64,000 nucleotides of DNA from a bacterium (lineage in GTDB: Bacteria; Actinomycetota; Acidimicrobiia; Acidimicrobiales; CATQHL01): assembly GCA_026708055.1 (NCBI GenBank), contig JAPOVS010000039.1:20196-84195 (forward strand), given 5' to 3'. The position numbers and the translations under genes are program-made. This document shows positions 34,959 through 43,611 of the stretch, in pieces. Position 1 is the first letter of the stretch. Every line of letters starts with the position of its first letter. The notes beneath the pieces were generated by a model. The model saw only the letters and a list, made by a program, of their open reading frames with translations. It did not search any database and was not told the DNA's origin.

Positions 34959-36422
34959 GTGACCGGCATCGCCCTGCGCCTCGGCGGTCGCCGCAGCGCC
35001 CCGACGGCGGTCGCGTCGCTGCGGGAGGCGCCGGTCTCGGCGGTCGTGGCTCTCTCGGGCCTGGTGCTCCTCGCGACGTCGGCGTTCCTGCCCTGGGCGG
35101 TGAACGTCGCCACCGGACAGACGGCGAACGCCTTCGAGCGGGATCTGCCGTGGCTCCTCGGGGGGACCGATCTGGCCCAACAGACGGCCGGTTCGTTCGG
35201 CAACGGCTGGATCCTCGTCGGGATCGTCGCTGTTGCTTCCGTAGCCGGATACCCGCTGTTCAGCGGTCGCCGCATGGTCGCATTGCCCCTGGCGGGCATC
35301 GGCGCCGCCAGCTCGCTCTACGTGTACTTCACCTCGTACCGATTCGAGAACCAGTTCGCCAAGATCGAGGGGCTGGTGGTCGACATCGGCAGCGGATGGT
35401 GGCTGGCGCTCGTCGGCTCGCTGCTGGTGGTGGCCGGCGGGATGCTCGCTCAGATCGGCGCCGGGAAGGCACGGGCGGTCGCGCTGACCTCCGGTCCCGT
35501 GACTCTCGACGCCCTCTCCGGCAACCGCGATCGGCGCGACCGGGAGGCGGCGGTGCGGAAGGTCATGCTCGCCGCCGCGCTCGCATCCATCCTCGTGTCG
35601 GGGTTGATCATTCTGGCGCTCGTCCGGGATGCCCTGACCTTCATGATCAACATCGAGTGGGCATCGGTCTGGACCACCGGGTGGTTCCCGCGCCGGGGCT
35701 TCTACGACATCAAGACCCTGGTCGTCTCGACGGGCCTCGTGGTCGGCGTCTCCACGCTCATCGCCACCCCCGTCGGGCTCGGCGCGGCGGTCTATCTCGC
35801 GGAGTACGCCAAGCCGCGGACGAGACGCTGGATGAAGCCCACGCTGGAGGTCCTCGCCGGGATCCCCAGCGTCGTGTTCGGCTTCTTCGCCCTGCAATGG
35901 ATCTCGCCCAACATCATCCAACACATCGACGTCTGGTTCGGCCAGGACGCCCGCCTGGGCAATCTGGCGGCGGCCGGTGTCGGCGTGGGGATCCTGAGCG
36001 TCCCGCTGATGGCCTCCATCTCCGAGGACGCCATGAAGGCCGTGCCGAACTCGCTGCGCGAGGCCTCGGCGGGCTTGGGCTCGCGCAAGGTCTCCACCAC
36101 GTTGCGGATCGTGCTGCCCGCCGCCGTCTCGGGCCTCGTGGCCGCGTTCATCGTGACGACGTCCCGCGCGGTCGGCGAGACCATGGTCGTCTTCATCGCC
36201 GGCGGCGGCGGGGACACGGCCGTCTACACCCACAACGTGTTCGACGGCAGCCTCACGATGACCGCTGCCATGGCCTCGCTCGCCTCGGGCACCGACAGCG
36301 TCGTGGGTGAGGGCCTGACATTCGAGTCGCTGTACTTCGTGGGCCTGCTGCTCTTCGTGCTCACCCTCGGTATGAACCTCGTCGCCGACCGCATCGTGCG
36401 GCGGTTCCAGAACAAGTACTGA
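34959..36422 (+). CDS. pstC: Phosphate ABC transporter permease PstC with extra N-terminal membrane module
   Basis: The C-terminal 290 residues are a normal PstC permease: LVVSTGLVVGVSTLIATPVGLGAAVYLAEYA, EVLAGIPSVVFGFFAL, then the EAA-type loop SLREASAGLGSRKVSTTLRIVLPAA. Before it lie about 195 residues not usual for PstC, with around four hydrophobic segments (VVALSGLVLLATSAFLPWAV; WILVGIVAVASVAGYPLF; VALPLAGIGAASSLYVYF; WWLALVGSLLVVAGGMLAQI), i.e. an extra membrane module in the same frame. The role of this extension is unknown. pstA begins 10 nt after the stop. Confidence 0.9.
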   Translation: MTGIALRLGGRRSAPTAVASLREAPVSAVVALSGLVLLATSAFLPWAVNVATGQTANAFERDLPWLLGGTDLAQQTAGSFGNGWILVGIVAVASVAGYPLFSGRRMVALPLAGIGAASSLYVYFTSYRFENQFAKIEGLVVDIGSGWWLALVGSLLVVAGGMLAQIGAGKARAVALTSGPVTLDALSGNRDRRDREAAVRKVMLAAALASILVSGLIILALVRDALTFMINIEWASVWTTGWFPRRGFYDIKTLVVSTGLVVGVSTLIATPVGLGAAVYLAEYAKPRTRRWMKPTLEVLAGIPSVVFGFFALQWISPNIIQHIDVWFGQDARLGNLAAAGVGVGILSVPLMASISEDAMKAVPNSLREASAGLGSRKVSTTLRIVLPAAVSGLVAAFIVTTSRAVGETMVVFIAGGGGDTAVYTHNVFDGSLTMTAAMASLASGTDSVVGEGLTFESLYFVGLLLFVLTLGMNLVADRIVRRFQNKY

Positions 36423-36432
36423 AGGGGTGGCC

Positions 36433-37383
36433 GTGCGACTCGGACGCGTCTTCGACGACAAGACCCGCAGGGTGGTGACATCGGAGGTCTACCGGCGCTC
36501 GCGTGACGTCCGCGGCGGCGTGTTCCGGGTCCTGCTGCAGATCGCGCTGCTCGTGGCGCTGCTGGTCCTGGCGATCCTGCTCGTCGACACGGTCACCGAC
36601 GGCTGGTCGATCCTCGACGGGCGGCTCGGGGACTTCCTCGCGGGGGGGCTGCGCTCGCAGTCGGGGGATCCGGAACTGGGCGTGTTCCAGGGCATCCGGG
36701 GCTCGCTCTGGATCGCGGTCTTCGTGATCGTCCTGGCGTTCCCGCTGGGGATCGGCGCCGCTGTCTACCTCGAGGAGTACGCCCCGAAGTCTCGGCTCAC
36801 GAGCTTCATCGACCTGAACATCCGCAATCTGGCGGGCGTGCCGTCCGTCGTCTACGGCCTGCTGGGACTCGCCATCTTCGTGCGGGGCCTCAAGGACCTC
36901 ACCGGGGGACAGTCGGTCACCGCGGCCGGGATCACCCTCGCCGTGCTCGTGTTGCCGATCGTCATCATCACCTCCGCCGAAGCGATCCGCGCCGTGCCGC
37001 AGTCCCTCCGTGAGGCGGGTTACGGGGCCGGCGCCACCCGCTGGGAGGTCATCCGCACGCAGGTCCTGCCGTACGCGGCGCCCGGGATCCTCACCGGCAC
37101 CCTGCTGTCACTCTCGCGGGCCATCGGCGAGGCCGCGCCGCTGATCCTCGTGGGCGCCGTCACCGGTTTCCTCGGCGGGCAGTCGGGGCTGGTGGACGTC
37201 TCGCAACTGCAGGAACGGTTCACGGCCCTGCCGATCATCATCACCGAATGGGTGCAGGAATCCGGCCGGGACCGCGGGTTCGCTCCTGCCGCGGCGGCCG
37301 CGATCGTGGTAATGCTGGTAGTGGTGCTGCTCCTGAACTCGGCCGCGATCCTCCTGCGGAACCACTTCGAGAAGAAGAGATGA
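36433..37383 (+). CDS. pstA: Phosphate ABC transporter permease PstA
   Basis: Second membrane subunit of the Pst transporter. Six hydrophobic segments; signatures [32 protein letters not shown] and the ATPase-contact loop [38 protein letters not shown] (36422-36427) is 5 nt before GTG 36433, preferred over GTG 36427. It lies directly between pstC and pstB. Confidence 0.93.
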   Translation: MRLGRVFDDKTRRVVTSEVYRRSRDVRGGVFRVLLQIALLVALLVLAILLVDTVTDGWSILDGRLGDFLAGGLRSQSGDPELGVFQGIRGSLWIAVFVIVLAFPLGIGAAVYLEEYAPKSRLTSFIDLNIRNLAGVPSVVYGLLGLAIFVRGLKDLTGGQSVTAAGITLAVLVLPIVIITSAEAIRAVPQSLREAGYGAGATRWEVIRTQVLPYAAPGILTGTLLSLSRAIGEAAPLILVGAVTGFLGGQSGLVDVSQLQERFTALPIIITEWVQESGRDRGFAPAAAAAIVVMLVVVLLLNSAAILLRNHFEKKR

Positions 37384-37432
37384 GTGCGAGAATCTCGAGA
37401 ATCAAAAGTCCGAGGACCGAGGGTGTGAACCA

Positions 37433-38332
37433 ATGGCCACAATGACAGACGCAGCGGAGGTTGCGATGAACGGCGACGGTGCAGTGCCCCGGGCCTCCGA
37501 GGCCCCGCCGGGGGTCGCCGCGGCAGCGGCGGGAGAGGCGTTCCCGCCCGACGTCGTCTTCCGCGTCGAGGACCTGAACTGCTACTACGGTCCCAACCGG
37601 GCCGTACGCGACGTGACAATGGACATCAGCGAGCGCGAGATCACCGCCATCATCGGCCCCTCGGGATGCGGCAAGACGACGGTGCTGCGCTGCTTCAACC
37701 GCATGAACGACCTCATCGAGGGGGCACGGGCCACCGGGACGCTGCTGTTCCGGGGGGTCGACCTCTACGACCAGCGGGTAGACCCCGTCGAGGTGCGCCG
37801 CCGCGTCGGCATGGTGTTCCAGAAGCCGAACCCTTTCCCGAAGTCCGTCTTCGACAACGTGGCGTACGGGCCGCGCATCGCCGGCTCGGTCCCCAAGAGC
37901 GAGTTCCCCGAGGTCGTGGAGGCCTCGCTGCGCCGGGCGGCCCTGTTCGACGAGGTGAAGGACCGCCTCAAGGACTCCGCCATGGGCCTCTCCGGCGGCC
38001 AGCAGCAGCGCCTCTGCATCGCCCGGGCGATCGCCACGAGCCCCGACGTGCTGCTCATGGACGAGCCCTGCTCGGCTCTGGACCCGATCTCCACGGCGCA
38101 CATCGAGGAGCTCATGCACAACCTCAAGGAGGAGTACACGATCATCATCGTGACCCACAACATGCAGCAGGCGGCCCGCATCTCGGACCGCACCGCGTTC
38201 TTCACCGCCGACGTGGACGCCGAATCGAACTCCCGCTACGGGCTGCTCGTGGAGTTCGACAATACCGAGAAGATCTTCTCCAACCCGTCCGACGAGCGCA
38301 CGGAGAACTACGTGACCGGCCGCTTCGGCTGA
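37433..38332 (+). CDS. pstB: Phosphate ABC transporter ATPase PstB
   Basis: ATP-hydrolysing subunit. Walker [11 protein letters not shown]-loop [21 protein letters not shown] (a PstB hallmark), signature [16 protein letters not shown], Walker [14 protein letters not shown] and switch histidine [16 protein letters not shown] 37433 is used; ATG 37466 has a stronger GGAGG and may be the real start, since the first roughly 40 residues are not conserved. Confidence 0.95.
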   Translation: MATMTDAAEVAMNGDGAVPRASEAPPGVAAAAAGEAFPPDVVFRVEDLNCYYGPNRAVRDVTMDISEREITAIIGPSGCGKTTVLRCFNRMNDLIEGARATGTLLFRGVDLYDQRVDPVEVRRRVGMVFQKPNPFPKSVFDNVAYGPRIAGSVPKSEFPEVVEASLRRAALFDEVKDRLKDSAMGLSGGQQQRLCIARAIATSPDVLLMDEPCSALDPISTAHIEELMHNLKEEYTIIIVTHNMQQAARISDRTAFFTADVDAESNSRYGLLVEFDNTEKIFSNPSDERTENYVTGRFG

Positions 38333-38399
38333 AGCGGTCCGCTCGAGGTCCGACTGCTCGACGACCGAACGGTCGGCCAGCACGCCAGGAGGTGCCGCA

Positions 38400-39119
38400 A
38401 TGGTCGAGAGTCTCCGCAAACCCTTCGTGGACGAGCTCGAGGAGGTCCGGGTCGAGTTGATCCGCATGGCCGGTCTCGTCATCGAGTCGATCCCGCGCTG
38501 CACCGAGGCCCTGCTCTCGAGCGACCTGGCGGCGGCACAGGAGATCATCGACGCGGACAACATCCTCGACGCTGCCTCCCTGGCGCTCGAGCACCACTGC
38601 CAGCAGCTCCTGGCGCTGCAGCAGCCCATGGCCGGTGATCTGCGCACGATCCTGGCCGCCATGACGATCAATCACGAGTTGGAACGCTCGGGTGACCTGG
38701 TGGAGAACATCGCCAAGGCCATGCGGCGGGTGTACGGCATCGACTTCGGTCCGCGCCTGCGCGGTCTCATCACCCAGATGAGCGAGGAGGCCACGCGGCT
38801 GATGCGGTTCGCCGTGGATGCCTTCGCCGACGGCAACTCGGGCCTCGCCGCCGCCCTCGACGACATCGACGACCGCCTGGACCGGCTGAACCATCAGTGC
38901 CTCGCCCTGATCGTGGGCGAGGAGGGCCGGGAGATGGGCGATCTGATGTCGGGGGTGCAACTCGCCCTGATCGCCCGCTACTACGAGCGGATCGGTGACC
39001 ACGCCGTCAATATCGGCGAGCGGGTCCGCTACATGGTGGACGGTTGGAGGCCCGGCCAGTCGGAGGAGGTGCCGGCCGATCAGGCGCCGGACCTCGGCGC
39101 CGAGCCTCCGGTCGAGTAG
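38400..39119 (+). CDS. phoU: Phosphate-specific transport regulator PhoU
   Basis: Helical-bundle protein that links the Pst transporter to the phosphate sensor kinase. A 239-aa duplicated three-helix fold with the metal-site motifs ERSGDLVENIAKAM and YERIGDHAVNIGERVRYM. AGGAGG precedes the ATG at 38400. It follows pstB by 67 nt, and surE begins 3 nt after its stop. Confidence 0.94.
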   Translation: MVESLRKPFVDELEEVRVELIRMAGLVIESIPRCTEALLSSDLAAAQEIIDADNILDAASLALEHHCQQLLALQQPMAGDLRTILAAMTINHELERSGDLVENIAKAMRRVYGIDFGPRLRGLITQMSEEATRLMRFAVDAFADGNSGLAAALDDIDDRLDRLNHQCLALIVGEEGREMGDLMSGVQLALIARYYERIGDHAVNIGERVRYMVDGWRPGQSEEVPADQAPDLGAEPPVE

Positions 39120-39122
39120 ACG

Positions 39123-39974
39123 ATGCGGGTCCTGGTCACCAACGACGACGGCATAGGCGCTCCGGGCCTGGCGGCGCTGGCGCGGCGCGCCGTCGCAGCC
39201 GGCCATGACACCTTCGTGCTGGCGCCGCGGCAGGAGATGAGCGGTTCCGGCGCCTCCATGGGTTCGCTGGCGCTGCACCATCCCATCGAGGTTCGTCCGT
39301 GGACGATCCCGACGCTGAACGGCGTGCCCGCCCACGCCGCGGCGGCGACACCGGCGGCGTGCGCCATCCTGGGCTGCCTCGGCGCGGTCGGGCCGCCCCC
39401 GGATCTGGTGCTGTCCGGCATCAACCACGGGTTCAATGTCGGGCGCTCCGCGCTGCATTCGGGAACGGTGGGCGCCGCCATCACCGCCGCTGCCTGGGGG
39501 GCGAAAGGGCTCGCCGTCAGCACCGCATGGGCTGACGGCGAGGTGCATTGGGAGACCGCGGCAGCCGTCGCGCTCGACCTGTCCGGTTGGTTAATGGATG
39601 CCGATGACCTGCGGACACTGAATGTGAACGTTCCCAATACCCCCCACGACGAGCTGCGCGGTGTGCGCTGGGCGACGTTGGCACCCGTCGGCGCCATCCG
39701 GAGTGCGATTGTCGGCATTGAGGAGACGGCCGACGGCGAGGGGTTCCGGGTGCTCACCGACCACAGGTCCACCGACCCGGCGGCTGCACCGAGGGATTCG
39801 GATCGGGCGCTCGTGGCCGGCGGCTGGGTCACGTTGACGGGCCTGGGAGGGCTGGCCGAGCAGATCCCCAGCGGCGAGTGGGCCGGCAAACTGGCGCTCG
39901 TCGGGCCCCTCGGGCAGGGGGTGGGTGACGGCGACCGGAGCGACGCGGCGCCCGCCGCGGAGTCGCAGCGATGA
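39123..39974 (+). CDS. surE: 5'/3'-nucleotidase SurE
   Basis: Metal-dependent phosphatase of nucleoside monophosphates. N-terminal LVTNDDGIGAPGL holds the metal-binding Asp-Asp pair, MSGSGAS the serine loop, and LSGINHGFNVG the asparagine site. The 283-aa length includes a disordered C-terminal tail. Placement inside a phosphate operon suggests phosphate scavenging. The stop overlaps an ATG (ATGA at 39971) that opens a 24-codon mini-ORF before the sensor kinase. Confidence 0.92.
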   Translation: MRVLVTNDDGIGAPGLAALARRAVAAGHDTFVLAPRQEMSGSGASMGSLALHHPIEVRPWTIPTLNGVPAHAAAATPAACAILGCLGAVGPPPDLVLSGINHGFNVGRSALHSGTVGAAITAAAWGAKGLAVSTAWADGEVHWETAAAVALDLSGWLMDADDLRTLNVNVPNTPHDELRGVRWATLAPVGAIRSAIVGIEETADGEGFRVLTDHRSTDPAAAPRDSDRALVAGGWVTLTGLGGLAEQIPSGEWAGKLALVGPLGQGVGDGDRSDAAPAAESQR

Positions 39975-40045
39975 CTGCGGCGGTCGCGGTCCTCGGGGCG
40001 AGCGCGATCTGGGTGCCCGGCCCGGAGAGGACCGAGCCGCGATGA
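39971..40045 (+). CDS. 24-codon mini-ORF made by duplication of the sensor-kinase start
   Basis: ATG 39971 overlaps the surE stop and reads MTAAVAVLG as in the kinase gene, then 15 unrelated codons, ending at TGA 40043-40045, which overlaps the kinase ATG at 40042. The first 27 nt of the two starts are identical, 71 nt apart. Offset and codon count equal those at vapC. Confidence 0.55.
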   Translation: MTAAVAVLGASAIWVPGPERTEPR

Positions 40046-41460
40046 CTGCGGCGGTCGCGGTCCTCGGGCCGGCGCTGGCCGTCGCGGTGGTCGTACTCGG
40101 GGCCATGGCGGTTCGTTTCCGCCGCGCGCGGCACTCGATGGAACAGCTCCTGGACGCTCGAGGCGGCAACGGCCGGACCACCGAGGGGCCCGAGGGCAGC
40201 CTGGGGGGCCTCGTGGAGTCCACCGAGGCCGACCCGCTCCGCACCACCGGCACCGCCGACGTCTGCGCTGCGATCGAAGCCGTGGGCGACCGGCTGCGTT
40301 CCCTGGAACGGTCCGGGGACGTTCGGGCCGAGTGGATGCAACGCCTCGGTGAGGTCGTGTCCCGGATGACCGAGGGCGTGGTGATCTCCGATGCCGATGG
40401 CCGGATCGTCTTCCGCGACGACACCGTGCATCCGGCGGTCTCGACCCGGCACGGCCATGCGCTGATCGAGGCCGCTCTGAGCCGCGTCCTCGGTCAGGCC
40501 TGCGAGGGGATGACGGTCACCGAGGAGGTCCGCCTCTACGGTCCGCCCGAGCGCATCCTCCGGCTCAGCGCGTCGCCGATGGCCGAGGGGGGACTGGCGC
40601 TCATCGAGGACGTCACTGAGCGGGAGCGGCTCGAGACCATGCGCCGTGACTTCGTCTCGAACATCAGCCATGAGCTGCGCACCCCCGTCGGCGCGATCAG
40701 CCTCCTGGCCGAGACGCTCGGGGATCTGTTGGCCGACAGCGCCGGGTCGGCCGGCGAGGTGACGCTGGGTGTCGAGGACCGGGCAACCGTCGTGGGGCTC
40801 GCCTCGCGGATGGTGTCCGAGGCGGACAGGATGACGCGCGCCATCGACGATCTCGCCGAACTCAGCCGCGTCGAGCGCGACGCCGACGGTGAGCGCAGCG
40901 TCATGGCCTTGCAGGACATCGTGAGTGCCGTCGTCGAGCGACTCGCCAACGCGGCCGAGCAATGCGGCATCGCCGTCGGCGTCGCCGCGCCTGCCGAGCC
41001 GGTTCTGGTCCGGGCAGACAGGCGCCAGATCGCCTCGGCTGTCCACAATCTGCTCGACAACTCGCTCAAGTACTCCGACGCGGGGACATCGGTGAATGTG
41101 CGGATCCGCCGCCTGGACGACGCCGCCGAACTATCCGTTCAGGACATGGGTGTCGGGATCCCCCAGGGAGACCTGCCCCGGGTCTTCGAACGCTTCTACC
41201 GGGTCGACCGCTCGCGGACGTCGGCCTCCGGCGGGATCGGCCTCGGATTGGCCATCGTCCGGCACGTCGCGATCAACCATCGCGGCGTCGTGACGGTGCA
41301 GTCCATGGAGGGCGAGGGCAGTACGTTCACCTTGCGATTGCCGCGTGTCCCCGAGGACGGGGACGCCGTGCGACAGACCCCTTCCCTTGCGGAGTCGCCG
41401 CTCGCTGAGCCGGATGGCGCGCCCGCAACCAGGTCCCGGGTGGGCGGGAGCGAGCCGTGA
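40042..41460 (+). CDS. senX3: SenX3/PhoR-like phosphate sensor histidine kinase
   Basis: A 472-aa membrane kinase. One N-terminal TM helix (LGPALAVAVVVLGAMAV), a PAS-like sensor (MTEGVVISDADGRIVFRDD), HisKA with the phospho-acceptor His in NISHELRTPVGAIS (near 210), then ATP-binding NLLDNSLKYSDAG and GVGIPQGDLPRVFERFYRVD ... GGIGLGLAIVRH. Together with phoU/pst and the RegX3-like regulator it is very likely the phosphate-starvation sensor. Its stop overlaps the regulator start (GTGA). ATG 40042 is preferred over ATG 39971, which is out of frame with it. Confidence 0.9.
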   Translation: MTAAVAVLGPALAVAVVVLGAMAVRFRRARHSMEQLLDARGGNGRTTEGPEGSLGGLVESTEADPLRTTGTADVCAAIEAVGDRLRSLERSGDVRAEWMQRLGEVVSRMTEGVVISDADGRIVFRDDTVHPAVSTRHGHALIEAALSRVLGQACEGMTVTEEVRLYGPPERILRLSASPMAEGGLALIEDVTERERLETMRRDFVSNISHELRTPVGAISLLAETLGDLLADSAGSAGEVTLGVEDRATVVGLASRMVSEADRMTRAIDDLAELSRVERDADGERSVMALQDIVSAVVERLANAAEQCGIAVGVAAPAEPVLVRADRRQIASAVHNLLDNSLKYSDAGTSVNVRIRRLDDAAELSVQDMGVGIPQGDLPRVFERFYRVDRSRTSASGGIGLGLAIVRHVAINHRGVVTVQSMEGEGSTFTLRLPRVPEDGDAVRQTPSLAESPLAEPDGAPATRSRVGGSEP

Positions 41461-42200
41461 ACGGTTCCCCTCGAGTGTTGGTGGTCGAGGACGAGCCGTC
41501 CTTCGTCGAGGCGCTCAGCGCGGGTCTGCGCCGCGAGGGATTCGCTCTGGACATCGCACGTGACGGTCGCGAGGCGCTGGACCGTTTCAGGGCGTGCGAG
41601 CCCGACCTCGTTCTTCTCGACGTCATGCTTCCCCGGCTGTCGGGGTTGGACGTCTGCCGTGAGATTCGCAGCATCTCCAACGTCCCGATCGTGATGGTCT
41701 CGGCGAAGGGCGACGAGATCGACACGGTCGTGGGCCTGGAGGTGGGTGCCGACGACTACGTCCCGAAGCCCTACAGGTTCCGCGAGCTGGTTGCCCGGAT
41801 GCGTGCGGCGCTGCGGCGCGCGCAGCTTCAAGCCGCGCAGTCAGGGCTCGCCGAGGCGGATCCCGGACGGCCCCTCGAGATCGGCGACGTGTCGATCGAT
41901 TCGGAGGGCCACGAGGTCTGGGTCCGGGGCGAGATGGTTCGCCTGCCATTGAAGGAGTTCGATCTGTTGCGCACGCTGATGGCCAACGCGGGACGCGTCG
42001 TGAGCCGTGACGATCTCATCGACGAGGTCTGGGGTGCGGACTACGTGGGCGACACCAAGACGCTGGACGCGCACATCCGCCGGCTGCGGCGCAAGATCGA
42101 GGTGGAGCCCTCCAACCCGCAGCACATCGTCACCGTGCGGGGAGTGGGCTACAAGTACTCTGAACCCGTCGCTTCCCCAGCCGGGAAGGGAGAATCCTAG
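41457..42200 (+). CDS. regX3: RegX3/PhoB-like response regulator
   Basis: OmpR-family regulator, 247 aa. Receiver domain with phospho-acceptor Asp near 55 (LVLLDVMLPRLSG), VSAKGDE and the conserved Lys in ADDYVPKPY; winged-helix DNA-binding domain with KEFDLLRTLMANAGRVVSRDDL and DTKTLDAHIRRLRRKIE. GTG 41457 overlaps the kinase stop by 4 nt. Likely binds the PHO-like repeats before pstS and controls the whole 31-42 kb group. Confidence 0.92.
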   Translation: MNGSPRVLVVEDEPSFVEALSAGLRREGFALDIARDGREALDRFRACEPDLVLLDVMLPRLSGLDVCREIRSISNVPIVMVSAKGDEIDTVVGLEVGADDYVPKPYRFRELVARMRAALRRAQLQAAQSGLAEADPGRPLEIGDVSIDSEGHEVWVRGEMVRLPLKEFDLLRTLMANAGRVVSRDDLIDEVWGADYVGDTKTLDAHIRRLRRKIEVEPSNPQHIVTVRGVGYKYSEPVASPAGKGES

Positions 42201-42210
42201 AAGGAGGGCC

Positions 42211-43611
42211 ATGTCCGGCGCCGGCGGCTGGAGTCCGGTTCGAGAGCCGCGCTACCCGCGCTCACCGGACGGCGCCGGGTCGCGCCGGGTCACCAACTTC
42301 ATGCGCCTGGCCCGCGTCCACGCGCTGTCCGCGGCGGGGGACGCCATGATCGCGGTGGCGCTCGCCGACTCGCTCTTCTTCTCCGTGGATCCCGGCGCCG
42401 CCCGGTCCCGGGTGCTCATGTATCTCTTCCTGACGCTGACGCCGTTCGCGGTCGTGGCGCCCCTCATCGGGCCGGCGGTCGACCGGGCGCCCGGCGGACG
42501 GCGCCTGCTCATCGTGCTGCTCAACGCCGGTCGCACCATGACGGTCTTCTTCATGATCGGCAATCTCGACTCGGGGCTGCTGTTCCCGCTGGCCTTCGCC
42601 GCCCTGGTTCTCGGCAAGGGCTACGCGGTGGCGAAGGCGTCGGTCGTCCCCGCCACGGCGCGCAGCGAGACCGAATTGGTGAACCGCAACTCCCGGCTGG
42701 CGGTCCTCAGCGGTGTGGCGGGCCTGGTCGGCGGCGTCCCGGCCTGGCTGATCCAGCGCTACGCCGGATCGGACTGGGTCATGGGGGTGGCCACCGCGGT
42801 CTTCCTGGGGTCGTGCGTGCTGTCTCTGAAGTTGCCGCGTGCCGCCGTCGAGCCCGGCGCCTCCCGAGCCTCCGGCGACGCCGGCAGCGAGATCCGGGGG
42901 TTCGGCATCCGCCTGGCCGCCTCCGGCACGGCCGTGCTGCGCGGTGTGCTGGGGTTCATGACGTTCCTGGTGGCCTTCGGGCTCCGTGACGACGCCCTCT
43001 GGCAGGTCTACCTCGTCGGGGCCTTCGCCATGATCGGGGTGCTGAGCGGCTCGGCGGTGGCCGCCCGGCTGCGCTCGGGGGCGCGCGAGGAATCGATCCT
43101 GCAGATCATGCTTCTGGTGCCCGCGCTGGTGTGCCTGCTGGCGGTCTGGGACGGGGGTCTGAAGGGAGCGATCGTCGTGGCGCTCGTGGTCGGCCTGGCC
43201 GCCTCGGCCGGCAAGGTGGCCTTCGACTCCGTCGTGCAGCGCGACGCGCCGAACGCCGACTACGGCCGGAGCTTCGGACGGTTCGAGACCCGGTTCCAGC
43301 TTTCCTGGGTGGTCGGCTCGGCTCTGGCGGTGATCCCCATGTCACTCCGGCTCGGCTTCATCCTGATCACCCTGGCGCTGGCGGCTGCGGTCGTGCTGCA
43401 CCTCGTGGGGGCCAAGAATGTCCGGCGGGGGCAGCCGCCACCCAGCCTGCCGCGCCACTTGCCGCGCCACTTGCCGCGCCACATGCCACGTCACTTGCCG
43501 GGGCGCCGGCCTCGCAAGGCGGCCCGAAGGCCTCGGCGGGAAGGCGGATCTCCTCAGCCGCCGGGATCGGGCCGACCACCGCCCGGACCCGAATCCCCGG
43601 GGCCCTCGTAG
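42211..43611 (+). CDS. Major-facilitator-type membrane transporter
   Basis: A 466-aa protein with roughly 11-12 hydrophobic segments and MFS-like pattern (LTPFAVVAPLIGPAVDRAPGGRRLLI between early helices, resembling the MFS loop with acidic and basic residues). Substrate unknown. AAGGAGGG precedes the ATG at 42211, 10 nt after regX3. The C terminus is a 60-residue basic tail containing an LPRH repeat encoded by 12-nt units (about 43448-43500), and its last 58 nt overlap the convergent DUF2342 gene. Confidence 0.75.
   Translation: MSGAGGWSPVREPRYPRSPDGAGSRRVTNFMRLARVHALSAAGDAMIAVALADSLFFSVDPGAARSRVLMYLFLTLTPFAVVAPLIGPAVDRAPGGRRLLIVLLNAGRTMTVFFMIGNLDSGLLFPLAFAALVLGKGYAVAKASVVPATARSETELVNRNSRLAVLSGVAGLVGGVPAWLIQRYAGSDWVMGVATAVFLGSCVLSLKLPRAAVEPGASRASGDAGSEIRGFGIRLAASGTAVLRGVLGFMTFLVAFGLRDDALWQVYLVGAFAMIGVLSGSAVAARLRSGAREESILQIMLLVPALVCLLAVWDGGLKGAIVVALVVGLAASAGKVAFDSVVQRDAPNADYGRSFGRFETRFQLSWVVGSALAVIPMSLRLGFILITLALAAAVVLHLVGAKNVRRGQPPPSLPRHLPRHLPRHMPRHLPGRRPRKAARRPRREGGSPQPPGSGRPPPGPESPGPS

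Noticed and set aside
43448..43500. 12-nt tandem repeat as a regulatory element
   Set aside because: It lies in frame near the end of the MFS gene and encodes LPRH units, so it is coding low complexity.
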